A DNA stretch of 64,000 bases from Paraburkholderia flava (GTDB lineage: Bacteria; Pseudomonadota; Gammaproteobacteria; Burkholderiales; Burkholderiaceae). Under the pieces are notes generated by a model. The model was not told the origin of the DNA and did not search any database. It was given only the letters and a program-made list of their open reading frames with translations. The translations under genes were made by a program, and so were the position numbers. Of the stretch, positions 25,715-34,723 are shown in pieces. The stretch lies in the NCBI RefSeq assembly GCF_004359985.1, contig NZ_SMRO01000001.1:310001-374000 (forward strand). Reading direction: 5' to 3'. The stretch's first letter is position 1; each line of letters opens with the position of its first letter.

Positions 25715-26869
25715 GTGATTCGTAGCCAGGAAACCTTGAACCTGTTGCTGGACAGCATCTCGCGATTCGTCCGGGAGCGACTCGTCCCGAACGAGGAACT
25801 CGTCGCCGAGACTGACCAGATCCCCGCCGCGCTGCTCGACGAGATGCGCGAACTCGGTCTGTTCGGGCTCTGCCTGCCTGAAGAATACGGCGGACTCGGC
25901 CTGACGATGGAAGAAGAAGTGCTCGCGGCGATCGAACTCGGGATGACGTCGCCGGCGTTTCGCTCGGCGATCGGCAGCAACAACGGTATCGGGTCGACCG
26001 GCATCGTGCTCGACGGGACGCCCGCGCAGAAAGAAAAATACCTGCCACGGCTTGCGTCCGGCGAACTGATCGGCTCGTTCTGCCTGACCGAGCCGGAAGC
26101 GGGCTCGGACGCCGCATCGCTGCGCACGACCGCCGTACGCGACGGCGATCACTACGTGCTCAACGGCACGAAGCGCTTCATCACGAACGCGCCCGAGGCC
26201 GGCGTGTTCACCGTGATGGCCCGCACCGATCCGGCGGGCAAGGGTGCCGACGCGATCTCCGCGTTCGTCGTCGAGGCGGGTACGCCGGGGCTGTCGCTCG
26301 GCAAGACCGATCGCAAGATGGGTCAGAAGGGCGCGCATACCTGCGACGTGATCTTCGACAACTGCCGGGTGCCGGCGGAAAACCTGATCGGCGAGCGGGA
26401 AGGTGTCGGCTTCAAGACCGCGATGAAGACGCTCGACAAGGGACGTCTGCATATCGCGGCGGTCGCGACCGGCGCCGCGCAGCGGATGCTCTCCGATGCC
26501 GTGCGCTATGCACTCGAGCGCAAGCAGTTCGGCAAACCGATCGCCGAATTCCAGCTGATCCAGGCGATGCTCGCGGATAGCCAGGCGGAAATCTACGCAT
26601 CGCGCTGCATGATCGTCGATGCGGCGAAGCGTCGCGATGCGGGCGAGCGGGTCACGAGCGAGGCATCGTGCGCGAAGATGTTCGCGACGGAGATGTGCGG
26701 GCGGGTCGCGGACCGTGCAGTGCAGATTTTCGGCGGCGCGGGCTACATGAGCGAGTACGGGATCGAGCGGTTCTATCGCGACGTGCGGCTGTTTCGCATC
26801 TACGAAGGCACGACGCAGATCCAGCAGATCGTGATCGCACGCGAGTTGCTGCGGACGTTCGGCGGATAG
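25715..26869 (+). CDS. Acyl-CoA dehydrogenase
   Basis: A 384-residue FAD-dependent acyl-CoA dehydrogenase catalysing alpha,beta-desaturation of an acyl-CoA. Signature 1 reads FCLTEPEAGSDAASLRTTAV. The C-terminal signature region is KQFGKPIAEFQLIQAMLADS then QIFGGAGYMSEYGIERFYRD and IYEGTTQIQQIVIARELLR, in which the Glu of IYEGT is the usual catalytic base. The start is GTG 25715, with GAAGGAGC seven bases upstream. The preceding 100 bases are AT-rich and probably hold its promoter. Chain-length specificity is not evident. Confidence 0.93.
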   Translation: MIRSQETLNLLLDSISRFVRERLVPNEELVAETDQIPAALLDEMRELGLFGLCLPEEYGGLGLTMEEEVLAAIELGMTSPAFRSAIGSNNGIGSTGIVLDGTPAQKEKYLPRLASGELIGSFCLTEPEAGSDAASLRTTAVRDGDHYVLNGTKRFITNAPEAGVFTVMARTDPAGKGADAISAFVVEAGTPGLSLGKTDRKMGQKGAHTCDVIFDNCRVPAENLIGEREGVGFKTAMKTLDKGRLHIAAVATGAAQRMLSDAVRYALERKQFGKPIAEFQLIQAMLADSQAEIYASRCMIVDAAKRRDAGERVTSEASCAKMFATEMCGRVADRAVQIFGGAGYMSEYGIERFYRDVRLFRIYEGTTQIQQIVIARELLRTFGG

Positions 26870-26890
26870 TTTGACGCAGAAGGGAGAGAG

Positions 26891-26925
26891 AGGCTGCCGC
26901 CGTTCGTTGCGAACGGCGGCAGCCT
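26891..26925. terminator. Perfect bidirectional terminator hairpin
   Basis: AGGCTGCCGCCGTTCG (26891-26906) and CGAACGGCGGCAGCCT (26910-26925) form a perfect 16-bp stem with a TTG loop, between the convergent acyl-CoA dehydrogenase and BON-protein genes. No T-tract follows. Confidence 0.75.
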
Positions 26926-26942
26926 GTGATGCCGAGGATGGA

Positions 26943-27311
26943 TTACTGGCCTTGCGGACGGATCGCCAGTGCGTTCTTCACGGACTTCACGCCGGCCACG
27001 CCTTGTGCGGCTTCGGTGGCCTTGTCGCTTTGTCCCTGTTCGGGCACCGAGCCTTGCAGCGTCACGTCGCCGCCGCGTGCGCGGACCGTGATGTTCGACG
27101 TGCTGATGCCACCTGCCTTGGTCAGCGCGGTACGCACCTTGTGTTGCAGTGCGCGGTTTTCGGAACGGACTGCTTTCTTCTGAGCCTTCGCCGAAGCGGC
27201 AGGCGTCGCCGACGCTGCGGCGTCAGTGTCGCTCGCTTGTGCATACGCGTTGAGCGATGCCAGCACGACGAGCGCGCTACCGACGATCTTGACTGCGTTG
27301 ATTACCTTCAT
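26943..27311 (-). CDS. BON-domain periplasmic protein
   Basis: A 122-residue secreted protein. Signal peptide: MKVINAVKIVGSALVVLASL ending AYAQA. It is followed by an Ala/Ser-rich linker and one BON domain (about residues 55-120) with the typical KVRTALTKAGGISTSNITVR, GDVTLQGSVPEQGQSDKA and AAQGVAGVKSVKNAL. BON domains bind phospholipid or envelope components, and OsmY-like relatives are osmotic/stress induced. AAAGGAGAAAAC lies just before ATG 27311. Confidence 0.9.
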   Translation of the reverse strand: MKVINAVKIVGSALVVLASLNAYAQASDTDAAASATPAASAKAQKKAVRSENRALQHKVRTALTKAGGISTSNITVRARGGDVTLQGSVPEQGQSDKATEAAQGVAGVKSVKNALAIRPQGQ

Positions 27312-27718
27312 CTGTTTTCTCCTTTGTCATGCGTCGCGAGGACCCTTCAGTGGGCCGGTGCACTACACCACGGGGAAACTGCAGCTGAACCGACGGCATA
27401 CTGTTGCATGCCGATGCGCGCGAAGCGGTTCGCGCGCCGCGTGGGTCGACGGCAATCCTCTTGTATGTCGCCACAGCGAGTGCTACTGCAGCTAACTGCG
27501 ATCGACGTGAGAGGCTTGCGGTGTCTACCGTTGCGGGCCGCGAATAAAGATACTCCAATCGGCAAACGCGTGCTTCGATTCGAGCATTGCGCTCGGGTAT
27601 TGTGAGCGTATTGATGTGGTGCATCGATGGGTTGCTGGTTTGCCGCTGGTTTGCCGCTGGTATGTATTGCCAGGTTTCATTGAATCGTCCGCCGTATTTC
27701 TTCACCGATCCGATCCGC
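27312..27718. other. Divergent intergenic region
   Basis: A 407-base gap without a convincing gene. It contains promoters for the BON and Mpg genes presumably, and near 27637-27662 a short tandem repeat of the 11-mer GGTTTGCCGCT in just over two copies. An upstream extension of the Mpg frame to 27587 crosses this repeat and is not accepted. Confidence 0.4.
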
Positions 27719-28369
27719 ATGAATGCTTCGCTGCTTCCCATCGTCGCGCTGACCCGCGACGATCTCCCGATCGATACCGTCGAGCTGGCGCGCTTCATGG
27801 TCGGCCAGTATCTCGTTCATGATCTGCCCGAAGGACGGTTGAGCGGACGCATCGTAGAGACCGAGGCGTACCCGCTCGGCGATTCGACGAGCCATGCGTT
27901 TCAAGGGCGGCGCCCGTACAACGGTTCGATGTTTCTCGCGCGCGGTCATGCGTATGTGCGGCTTACGTATGGGCTGTCGTACATGCTCAATATGTCGAGC
28001 GAGCTTGAGGACGTAGGCGCGGGGATTCTGATTCGAGCGGTCGAGCCGCTCGAGGGCATCGCCGCGATGGAGGCACGCCGTCCCGGTATCAAGCGTCTCG
28101 ATCTCGCGCGCGGCCCCGGCCGCCTGACGATGGCGTTCGGCATCGGTCCGTCGTTCGATGATACGGATCTATGTGCGGGACACGGCTTGTGGATCGGCAG
28201 GCTCGCGACGAATCCCGCAAGCGTGCCGGAGGTGGGCGCGACGAAACGGATCGGTCTGTCGCGCGAGATGCATCGGCTGCTGCGTTTTTACGAAGTGGGG
28301 AGTCCGTTCGTCAGCGGGCCGCGCAAGTTGCTCGTGCCGCCGCCCCCGGGTGCTTCGCTCGACGAATGA
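27719..28369 (+). CDS. mpg: Methylpurine-DNA glycosylase (AAG/MPG family)
   Basis: A 216-residue base-excision repair enzyme removing alkylated purines such as 3-methyladenine. The family pattern is visible in [20 protein letters not shown], then [20 protein letters not shown] with the catalytic Glu in the ETEAY segment, and [34 protein letters not shown] and [14 protein letters not shown] follow. ATG 27719 ([14 protein letters not shown]) is chosen because it gives the normal length. The extension to 27587 reads as Cys/Trp-rich non-family sequence. Confidence 0.9.
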   Translation: MNASLLPIVALTRDDLPIDTVELARFMVGQYLVHDLPEGRLSGRIVETEAYPLGDSTSHAFQGRRPYNGSMFLARGHAYVRLTYGLSYMLNMSSELEDVGAGILIRAVEPLEGIAAMEARRPGIKRLDLARGPGRLTMAFGIGPSFDDTDLCAGHGLWIGRLATNPASVPEVGATKRIGLSREMHRLLRFYEVGSPFVSGPRKLLVPPPPGASLDE

Positions 28370-28511
28370 ATGCCCGACGCGGTCGCGGTTCGGCAGTATT
28401 TTCCTTCGTCTGACATCTCTGCAATTATTGCGCGCTGCTGCGTTGCTATCCGGCGGATAGGCTCACTCTTCAAGCATTGTTGCCGATCTGGCAAATATGT
28501 TTCTCCCGATT

Positions 28512-28525
28512 AAGGGTTTTCCCTT
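28512..28525. promoter_or_regulatory. AAGGG-TTTT-CCCTT palindrome
   Basis: A perfect 5+4+5 inverted repeat about 85 bases upstream of the DUF4148 gene. Its GGGTTTTCCC core also occurs in inverse orientation upstream of the IclR gene at 11937-11946. It could be an operator. A second palindrome, CTATCCG-G-CGGATAG, lies at 28446-28460 in the same 239-base gap. Confidence 0.35.
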
Positions 28526-28608
28526 GATGCTCTGCCTCCTACACTGAAGTCACTCGCTTCCACATGGTGTGAGAAGCAGAGCAGAAAAAACATCTGGAGG
28601 TAATTATC

Positions 28609-28947
28609 ATGAAGACGTTCATCAAGGCAGCACTCATCGCCACCGTTCTTGCAGCTCCGGTTGCATCGTTCGCTCAATCGGCCGATCAAGGCCTCACGCG
28701 TGCTCAAGTGCGTTCGGAGCTGATTCAGGTCGAACAGGCCGGCTACAACCCGGCGCAATCGTCGGACGCGCAATACCCCGCTAACATCCAGGCCGCCGAA
28801 CATCGCGTCGATGTGCAATCCGGTATCGCGCAAGCGCAACTGCCGGTCGCGGACACGAGCGGCTATGGTTCGTCGACGAACGGTTCGTCGCAATCGGGTG
28901 CCGTGCAACCGGCTAGCCCGCAACGCTCGATCTACTTCGGTAACTGA
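28609..28947 (+). CDS. DUF4148 periplasmic protein
   Basis: A 112-residue secreted protein with a signal peptide (MKTFIKAALIATVLAAPVAS ending FAQ). The conserved DUF4148 block reads LTRAQVRSELIQVEQAGYNP then YPANIQAAEHRV. The C-terminus is a low-complexity Gly/Ser/Gln tail ending QRSIYFGN. The family is very common and multi-copy in Burkholderiaceae and has no established function; members are often stress-responsive, which is general knowledge, not shown here. TGGAGG lies ten bases before ATG 28609. Confidence 0.9.
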   Translation: MKTFIKAALIATVLAAPVASFAQSADQGLTRAQVRSELIQVEQAGYNPAQSSDAQYPANIQAAEHRVDVQSGIAQAQLPVADTSGYGSSTNGSSQSGAVQPASPQRSIYFGN

Positions 28948-29042
28948 TTGGCGCAGCCATGCGGCGGGCAGGTTGATGTCCGTCGCGTACGCAGTGCACG
29001 CGAAGTAACCAGCGAAGTACTCAGGTAAGCAGATACAGGTTT

Positions 29043-29077
29043 CCAGCGGGCGCGTCGGATGAATGGCGCCCCGCTGG
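29043..29077. other. Long hairpin downstream of DUF4148 gene
   Basis: CCAGCGGGCGC (29043-29053) pairs with GCGCCCCGCTGG (29066-29077), 11 pairs with a single bulged C. It lies about 95 bases after the DUF4148 stop. It may be a Rho-type or stabilising 3' structure for that message. Confidence 0.45.
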
Positions 29078-29192
29078 ATCTCGCGCGACGCATGCGCGCT
29101 GACCATTCATGCACGGCAGGCGGACGTTGCTTCATACGTTGTCCGCAGCCGCTACAAGTTTCCAGGAACCTCCGCCGCCGCAAGGTGGCTTC

Positions 29193-29221
29193 GCCCAACC
29201 ATCACGGCTTGGGCTTTTTTT
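29193..29221 (+). terminator. Intrinsic terminator (plus strand)
   Basis: GCCCAACC...GGCTTGGGC forms a stem of about eight pairs with one bulge, followed directly by seven T residues (29215-29221). It would end plus-strand transcripts arriving from the DUF4148 gene 245 bases upstream, or from an unannotated RNA in between. The next gene is convergent. Confidence 0.7.
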
Positions 29222-29234
29222 GCTGCGAAACGGT

Positions 29235-29675
29235 TCAGGTGTGCTCGCCGGAGATGTACTGCTCGAGCTGCTGGATCGTGAATCGCTGCTCGGCGATGAT
29301 GTTTTTCACCAGATCGCCGATCGATACCATCCCCACCAGTTTCTCCCGATCGATGACAGGCAGATGACGCATCCGGTGATCGGTCATCAGCGCCATGCAT
29401 TCGTCGGTCGTCTGGTCGAGCCGTACGAAGCGCACGGCCTTGCTCATGATGTCCCGCACCGGTGTGTCCTTCGACGAGCGTTCCATCAGTACGACCTTGC
29501 GCGCGTAGTCGCGCTCCGTGACGATGCCGGCGATCGCGTCGCCGTCGGTGACGATCAGCGCACCGATCTGCCGGTCGGCCATCAGCTTGATCGCGTCGAA
29601 CACCGAGTCCGATGCGGCGATCGTGTAGACGTCATGGTTCGGCTTCGACTTGAGTACCTGGGAAACGCTAGTCAT
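29235..29675 (-). CDS. CBS-domain pair protein
   Basis: A 146-residue cytosolic protein made of two CBS motifs: residues about 8-65 ([20 protein letters not shown] then [20 protein letters not shown]) and about 75-135 ([20 protein letters not shown] then [20 protein letters not shown]). A short tail follows ([12 protein letters not shown]). Such stand-alone pairs usually bind adenine nucleotides or NAD(P)H as energy sensors. ATG 29675 has GGAG about ten bases upstream. The extension to 29909 would overlap ribA and is rejected. Confidence 0.92.
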   Translation of the reverse strand: MTSVSQVLKSKPNHDVYTIAASDSVFDAIKLMADRQIGALIVTDGDAIAGIVTERDYARKVVLMERSSKDTPVRDIMSKAVRFVRLDQTTDECMALMTDHRMRHLPVIDREKLVGMVSIGDLVKNIIAEQRFTIQQLEQYISGEHT

Positions 29676-29877
29676 GGGGCGGCTCCGTTTTCGCAGTGCA
29701 GCACGCCAGCGTGTGACGCGCCGTGGTGAGGACAGACGGCTCCAGTATAGGCGGCAGCGGCGCGCGCGTCGCGTGCCTGTCGCGTGCATTAAGGCAGGGG
29801 CCGCGCGGCCGGGCGGTGCGTCCGATCGATTAGCGGTACACTCCAGTTCCCAACGGTACCCGGCGACTCGCCGGTTT

Positions 29878-30546
29878 ATGTCCGCTTCACCATTCAACGC
29901 CATGCCCACGTCTCAAGATCCGTCAATCGCGGACTGCTCCACCGGCGAATGCGTCGTTCTCGATGCCACCGCCACGCTTCCCACGCGCTACGGCACCTTC
30001 AAGTCCTACGTGTTTCGCGTCGTCGATGGCGGTGCCGAACATCTCGCGCTCGTGATGGGCGACATCGAGAACCAGCAGTCGGTGTTGACGCGTCTGCATT
30101 CCGAATGCGTGACCGGCGACGTGTTCGGTTCGTATCGCTGCGACTGCGGCGAACAGCTCGATCTCGCGCTGCGCTACATCGCGGCCGAGGGCTGCGGCGT
30201 GCTGCTGTATCTGCGTGGCCATGAAGGGCGCGGCATTGGTCTGAGCAACAAGATCCGTGCATATGCGCTGCAGGAGCAGGGGCGCGACACCGTCGAGGCG
30301 AATCTGGATCTCGGCCTGCCCGACGATGCGCGCGAATACAATTCGGCCGCAGGCATCCTGCGTCTACTGAAGGTCACGTCGGTCCGGCTGATGAGCAACA
30401 ATCCGGAGAAATTCGATTCGCTCGTGCGGCACGGCATTCCGGTTTGCGAACGGGTCGCGCTCGCGATTCCGATGCGCGAGGAAAACGAGCGCTACATCCG
30501 CACCAAGCAGGCCAAGTTCGGCCACTACTTCGACGAAAACGAATAA
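29878..30546 (+). CDS. ribA: GTP cyclohydrolase II
   Basis: RibA converts GTP to the pyrimidine precursor of riboflavin, releasing formate. The 222-residue protein has the zinc-ligand block [20 protein letters not shown] with its three Cys, the catalytic [20 protein letters not shown], and [19 protein letters not shown]. The C-terminus ([14 protein letters not shown]) is typical. ATG 29878 or ATG 29902 are both possible starts; the frame from 29650 overlaps the divergent CBS gene. It is a stand-alone RibA, not fused to RibB, with no FMN riboswitch seen upstream. Confidence 0.95.
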   Translation: MSASPFNAMPTSQDPSIADCSTGECVVLDATATLPTRYGTFKSYVFRVVDGGAEHLALVMGDIENQQSVLTRLHSECVTGDVFGSYRCDCGEQLDLALRYIAAEGCGVLLYLRGHEGRGIGLSNKIRAYALQEQGRDTVEANLDLGLPDDAREYNSAAGILRLLKVTSVRLMSNNPEKFDSLVRHGIPVCERVALAIPMREENERYIRTKQAKFGHYFDENE

Positions 30547-30603
30547 CGCGTCCTGGCGCGCGGTGGCCGACAGGTTCGCCGACACGCGAGGGCGGTGCCG
30601 CTC

Positions 30604-31524
30604 ATGGAACATCTGGATGATCTCTTCCTGTTCGTGCAGGTCGTCGATGCCGGCGGTTTCAGTGCGGCCGAGCGCAGCACGGGTATCGCGAAGTCGCGGC
30701 TGTCGCGTCGCGTGGCGATGCTTGAAACGGCGCTTGGCGTGCGGCTTCTGCATCGTTCCACGCATGCCTTTGGCCTGACTCCGGTCGGCGAGGAAGTCGC
30801 CGCGCAGGCGCGCGAAGCGCTCGCAAAGGTCGAACAGATTCGCGAACTGACCAGTCACGCACGCGACGAACCGAGCGGTATCCTGCACCTGAACGCTTCG
30901 CTACTGCTCGGCGAAACGATACTGCCGCCGTTGCTCGCGGAATTCGCGCGAACCTACCCTCGTGTACGTGTGCAACTGTCGCTGTCGAACCGCTTCGTCG
31001 ATCTGACCGAAGAGCGTATCGACATCGTGATTCGCGCGTCGGCGGCGCCGCTCGCATCGGAAGATGTCGTTGCGCGATCGATTGCTCGCTCCCGATCTGC
31101 GGTCTATGCGCATCCATCGTTGCTCGCCGCTGGAGCACCCCAGTCGCTCGACGCACTCGCCGATTTTCCGTGCCTCGCACAAGGCACGCTGGTTGCGCCG
31201 AGGCCATGGCAGTTTGTCGGCGAAGCGGGCGAGCCGGTCGAGGTGCGCGTCGTGCCGGTCATCGCCGTCGATAATCTGCTCGCGATTCATGAACTCGCGA
31301 TGGCGGGCGCCGGTCTCGCGCAACTGCCGTGCAATCTGTGCGAAGCCGCCGAGCGCGACGGCCGTCTGGTGCGCGTGCTGGAGCATGTGCGCTCGCAAGG
31401 GGTGACGATTCATGCGATGTATCCGTCGCGTCGCGGGATGACGCAGGCCGCACGCGTGCTGCTCGATTTTCTGCAGGCACGCTGGCCGACCGCCGGTACC
31501 GAACCTCTCACGACAGCCCGATAA
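30604..31524 (+). CDS. LysR family regulator
   Basis: A 306-residue LysR-type regulator: helix-turn-helix at the N-terminus (MEHLDDLFLFVQVVDAGGFS then STGIAKSRLSRRVAMLETAL) and an effector domain with LHLNASLLLGETILPPLLAE and ERIDIVIRASAAPLASEDVV. ATG 30604 has GAGGGCGG about ten bases upstream; GTG 30595 is an alternative. It lies 57 bases after ribA and 126 before an SDR gene on the same strand, and may control that SDR. Confidence 0.9.
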   Translation: MEHLDDLFLFVQVVDAGGFSAAERSTGIAKSRLSRRVAMLETALGVRLLHRSTHAFGLTPVGEEVAAQAREALAKVEQIRELTSHARDEPSGILHLNASLLLGETILPPLLAEFARTYPRVRVQLSLSNRFVDLTEERIDIVIRASAAPLASEDVVARSIARSRSAVYAHPSLLAAGAPQSLDALADFPCLAQGTLVAPRPWQFVGEAGEPVEVRVVPVIAVDNLLAIHELAMAGAGLAQLPCNLCEAAERDGRLVRVLEHVRSQGVTIHAMYPSRRGMTQAARVLLDFLQARWPTAGTEPLTTAR

Positions 31525-31650
31525 ACGTTCCCCATCGGCGTTCCATTTGCGGCACGCCGCGTTCCGCGGCCACGTCTCGACGTTCGCGGGGTGCATCGCT
31601 ACATTGACTCTCAAGGGGCAGGCAGGTGAGCCGCCCGTCAACGGAGAGTC

Positions 31651-32394
31651 ATGATGAATCTGCAGCAGAAAGTAGCGGTGGTATCCGGCGCATCGCGCGG
31701 TATCGGCAAGGCAACCGCACGCGCGCTTGCCGCACGCGGCGCGACCGTCGCGGTCGTGTACAGGAAGCAGCGCGAGGCCGCAGCAGCGGTGGTCGCCGAA
31801 GTCGCGGCCGCCGGGGGACGCGCCGAAGCGTTTCAGGCCGACGTGTCCGATACTGCGTCGGTACGCGCGCTCGCGGCGGCGGTTGCGCAGCGCTTCGGTA
31901 CGATCGATGTGCTCGTGAACAACGCGGGTGTCTATGGTGAGCGCGCGATCGGCGATCTGGATGCCGCGTTTTTTGCCGAACAGTTCAACCAGAACACGCT
32001 CAGCGTCGTGCTGATGACGCAGGCGTTCGCGCCGCTGTTCGGCGCCGGCGGCGGTGCAATCGTCAATGTGTCGTCGAATCTTGCGAGCGCGCCGCATGCG
32101 GAGAACGGCATCTATTCGGCGAGCAAGGCCGCTGTCGAGACGCTGACGCGTGCGTTCGCGCTCGAACTCGGGCCGCGGAACATTCGCGTGAACGCGGTGG
32201 CTCCGTTCGTGACGCGTACCGACATGACTGCACATATTCCCGACGCGGTCCGCGCAACGCTTGCCGAACAGACGCCGCTACGACGTCTCGCAGAACCGGC
32301 CGATGTCGCGGATGTGATCGCATCGCTTGCATCCGATGATATGCGTTGGGTCACGGGTCGCACGATTCTCACCGACGGCGGCTTCACGTCCTGA
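31651..32394 (+). CDS. Short-chain dehydrogenase/reductase
   Basis: A 247-residue classical SDR oxidoreductase. The NAD(P)-binding motif is SGASRGIGKATARALAARGA, NNAG is at VLVNNAGVYGE, the catalytic Ser is in VSSNLAS, and the active-site pair is in IYSASKAAVETLTRAFALEL. The N-terminal basic residues around VYRKQRE suggest NADP preference. FabG-like C-terminus: RWVTGRTILTDGGFTS. GGAG lies six bases before ATG 31651 (31654 is an alternative). A strong hairpin follows the gene. Confidence 0.92.
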   Translation: MMNLQQKVAVVSGASRGIGKATARALAARGATVAVVYRKQREAAAAVVAEVAAAGGRAEAFQADVSDTASVRALAAAVAQRFGTIDVLVNNAGVYGERAIGDLDAAFFAEQFNQNTLSVVLMTQAFAPLFGAGGGAIVNVSSNLASAPHAENGIYSASKAAVETLTRAFALELGPRNIRVNAVAPFVTRTDMTAHIPDAVRATLAEQTPLRRLAEPADVADVIASLASDDMRWVTGRTILTDGGFTS

Positions 32395-32755
32395 GCGAGT
32401 GATCTCCGGATTTCGAATGCTATCCGCTGTAATTCGGCGGATAGCATCGTCGCGTCCATTCATTCCCTATCGCTTCGCTTTTCAAGCTGAATTTTCGTAT
32501 TGACGGCAATACATTTTTCGACCGTTTGCTAACGCATTTGCGTGGCTGCATGAGAAGCGAAAATCATCAATCGACGCAACGATTTTTTTACTAAAGGAAG
32601 CGCTTTTACTGCCGTAAAGACCATGAGTAGTCGGTGGATGTCCGGCATGCATTTCAATTGACGGATCCTGATTTCAGACCGCTGACGAACGGATACAGGA
32701 ACGCGTCGACGCACGAGACATTCCTGTACGGGCAGAACGGACACGGCGGGTCCGC
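32395..32755. other. Intergenic region upstream of the shufflon-type pilin
   Basis: A 361-base gap. After the hairpin at 32417-32447 it contains an AT-rich stretch (about 32470-32620) that stands out from the local GC content and probably holds the pilin gene's promoter. No gene is seen. Confidence 0.4.
32417..32447. terminator. Terminator hairpin after the SDR gene
   Basis: ATGCTATCCGC (32417-32427) and GCGGATAGCAT (32437-32447) form a perfect 11-bp stem with a nine-base loop, 23 bases after the SDR stop. No T-tract follows. Confidence 0.6.
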
Positions 32756-34507
32756 GTGATGCAGCGGACAAAGACGGGTATGCGAAAGCTGAAGGCAGGG
32801 AAGTGGACCGGTCGCGTTGTGCGCATCGGTACGAGCGGAGATCTCTCGCGTGTCCGCATGCGTGGTTCGATGCGCGGCTTCACGCTGATCGAGATTCTCG
32901 CCGCGCTCGCGATTTCCGCGTTGATGGTCACCGGCGTGGTCGCGATGATCAACTCGTCGCTTGAGGACATGCGCGGACAGCAGACGGCGATGTACCAGCA
33001 GCAGATCGGCGTGGCCGCGAAGCAACTGATCCAGACGAATGCAGCGACGCTGTCGCAACAGGCCTCGCCGACTGTTCCTGTCGTGGTGCCGTTCAACAGC
33101 GGCGGCGCGTATCAGTTGTCGAAGTTTTTGCCCGCCGCGATGCGGACAACCAATCCGTACGGACAGACTCCCTGTCTGCTCGTCTACACCGACTCGAACG
33201 GCGCGCTGGTCGGGTTGCTCGTCACTGAAGGCGGTACGACGATCGCCGATTCGGAACTCGGCTACATCGCCGCGAACTCGGGACAGGGCGGCGGTTCGAT
33301 TCCCGCGACCAACAATGCGGCAGGTTCTGCGATCGGCGCGTTCGGTGCATGGACGCTGACGTCGCCGAACCCGGCGGGCGCATCGTGCACGACGACGAAA
33401 ACCGGCACGGGGCATCTCGCGAGCGAGGTCTACTACAACGGCAACCAGGTGCAGAATTCCGACTACCTGTACCGCGTTTCCGTGCCGAACGATCTCGCAG
33501 CGAACACGATGCAGGTGCCGATCATCCTGTCGGTACAGACCGATTACGCGGCATGCGCGAATACCGGAGCGGTCGCCGCCGACAGCGCGGGCAACGTCGT
33601 GACCTGCCTCAGCGGAACCGGCAAATGGATGCCGCAGGCGTCGTTCCATTGGCGCGGCACGGTCGCAAAAGAGGCGGACCTCGCGAACGTCGACCCGAAG
33701 TCGCTCTATGCCGACGACATCGTCATCGCCACCGACACAAACCGCGCATACCGCTACGACGGCGCGAACTGGCAGGCGCTCGCGGTGGATCAGAACGGCA
33801 ATCTTCAGCTCGGCAATTCGGGCACGCTTGGCGCGCCGTGTCCGCAGCCTTCGACCAGCACCACCGAAGTGACGACCGATGCGACCGGCCGCGTACTCAC
33901 CTGCACAAGCACTCTGTCAGGCGGTGGTCCCACATGGCAGACGCAGTCGGAAATCAACCCGACGTCGGTACCGATGGATTCCGCCTGCGCGATTGCAGTG
34001 GGTCAGCCCGGCACCTCCGATTTCCCCTGTACCGTGGCTCCGTCCGGCGCGCCGGTGTTCAACAACGCGATGGGTTACTGGCAATCCGTCGTCACGCGCA
34101 ACGTGCCGCAGATGCCGCGCAACGGCAACATCGTCGTCTATTCGTGGGCACATATGACGGACTCGTTCGTGACGAACTGCCCGGGTGCGCCGCAGGATCT
34201 GAGCGCAGGCGGCGGCGCGTACGTGACGCTGTACGCGGAACTGGTCGACGTGGACACCGGCGCGACGATCGCCAGCGCGGTGAACCAGTCGTCGGCGATT
34301 CGTGGGGATCTGACGAACATCAACATCACGCTCGCTCACGAACTGGCGAAAAACAACAAGGGCTATCAGGTCCGCTTCACGACGTTCTGGATCATCTTCA
34401 ATTCATCGGTCAATTCCGCGGCGTTCCAGACGAGTTTCTGCAACGGCAATACGCGCACGCCAACGACCGGCGTCGTCACGTCATGGACCATTACGCCGTT
34501 CTATTGA
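32756..34507 (+). CDS. PilV/shufflon-type type IV prepilin, orphan
   Basis: A 583-residue protein whose N-terminal region contains a class III prepilin-peptidase site and hydrophobic helix, MRGFTLIEILAALAISALMV, with cleavage expected before FTLIE and the Glu at +5. The next 150 residues (SSLEDMRGQQTAMYQQQIGV then AAKQLIQTNAATLSQQA, GLLVTEGGTTIADSELGYIA and GTGHLASEVYYNG) follow the pattern of the shufflon-domain minor pilin PilV of plasmid thin pili. The distal part is Thr/Ser/Gly rich with paired Cys, as expected for a tip adhesin. The start is uncertain: 32756, 32780, 32858 and 32870 are all in frame, and the last two give a short leader. No other pil, prepilin peptidase or recombinase gene is in the window. 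Confidence 0.75.
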   Translation: MMQRTKTGMRKLKAGKWTGRVVRIGTSGDLSRVRMRGSMRGFTLIEILAALAISALMVTGVVAMINSSLEDMRGQQTAMYQQQIGVAAKQLIQTNAATLSQQASPTVPVVVPFNSGGAYQLSKFLPAAMRTTNPYGQTPCLLVYTDSNGALVGLLVTEGGTTIADSELGYIAANSGQGGGSIPATNNAAGSAIGAFGAWTLTSPNPAGASCTTTKTGTGHLASEVYYNGNQVQNSDYLYRVSVPNDLAANTMQVPIILSVQTDYAACANTGAVAADSAGNVVTCLSGTGKWMPQASFHWRGTVAKEADLANVDPKSLYADDIVIATDTNRAYRYDGANWQALAVDQNGNLQLGNSGTLGAPCPQPSTSTTEVTTDATGRVLTCTSTLSGGGPTWQTQSEINPTSVPMDSACAIAVGQPGTSDFPCTVAPSGAPVFNNAMGYWQSVVTRNVPQMPRNGNIVVYSWAHMTDSFVTNCPGAPQDLSAGGGAYVTLYAELVDVDTGATIASAVNQSSAIRGDLTNINITLAHELAKNNKGYQVRFTTFWIIFNSSVNSAAFQTSFCNGNTRTPTTGVVTSWTITPFY

Positions 34508-34523
34508 TCGTCGCTCACATGCG

Positions 34524-34712
34524 CTACGGGAATGTGAAGTCGTCGTTGCTGTCGGGGATGGCGTTCAGCAGGTCGCGTAATCCGAACCAGCCGACGATGT
34601 TCGCGGCAGCTACGACGAGCGCGAACAGCGTAAGCCAGTGCGAGCGATTGTTCGAACGGCGACGTGTCGCTTGCGGAGCAAACGTGGCGCGCAACAAAGG
34701 ACAAGTAGACAT
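34524..34712 (-). CDS. Small single-pass membrane protein
   Basis: A 62-residue protein with an Arg/Asn-rich N-terminus and one transmembrane helix (HWLTLFALVVAAANIVGWFG), ending RDLLNAIPDSNDDFTFP. ATG 34712 has GGAG about eight bases upstream, and the gene begins 11 bases after the NmrA-like gene's stop on the same strand, so it is very likely the second gene of that operon. No family is recognised. Confidence 0.65.
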   Translation of the reverse strand: MSTCPLLRATFAPQATRRRSNNRSHWLTLFALVVAAANIVGWFGLRDLLNAIPDSNDDFTFP

Positions 34713-34723
34713 TGAAGTCTCCG

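Noticed and set aside
26871..27605. 244-codon plus-strand frame antisense to the BON gene
   Set aside because: It starts inside the terminator hairpin and runs antisense to a clear BON-domain gene with a good ribosome site.
27637..27662. Tandem GGTTTGCCGCT repeat
   Set aside because: Only about two copies of an 11-mer; too short to call a functional repeat or CRISPR-like array.
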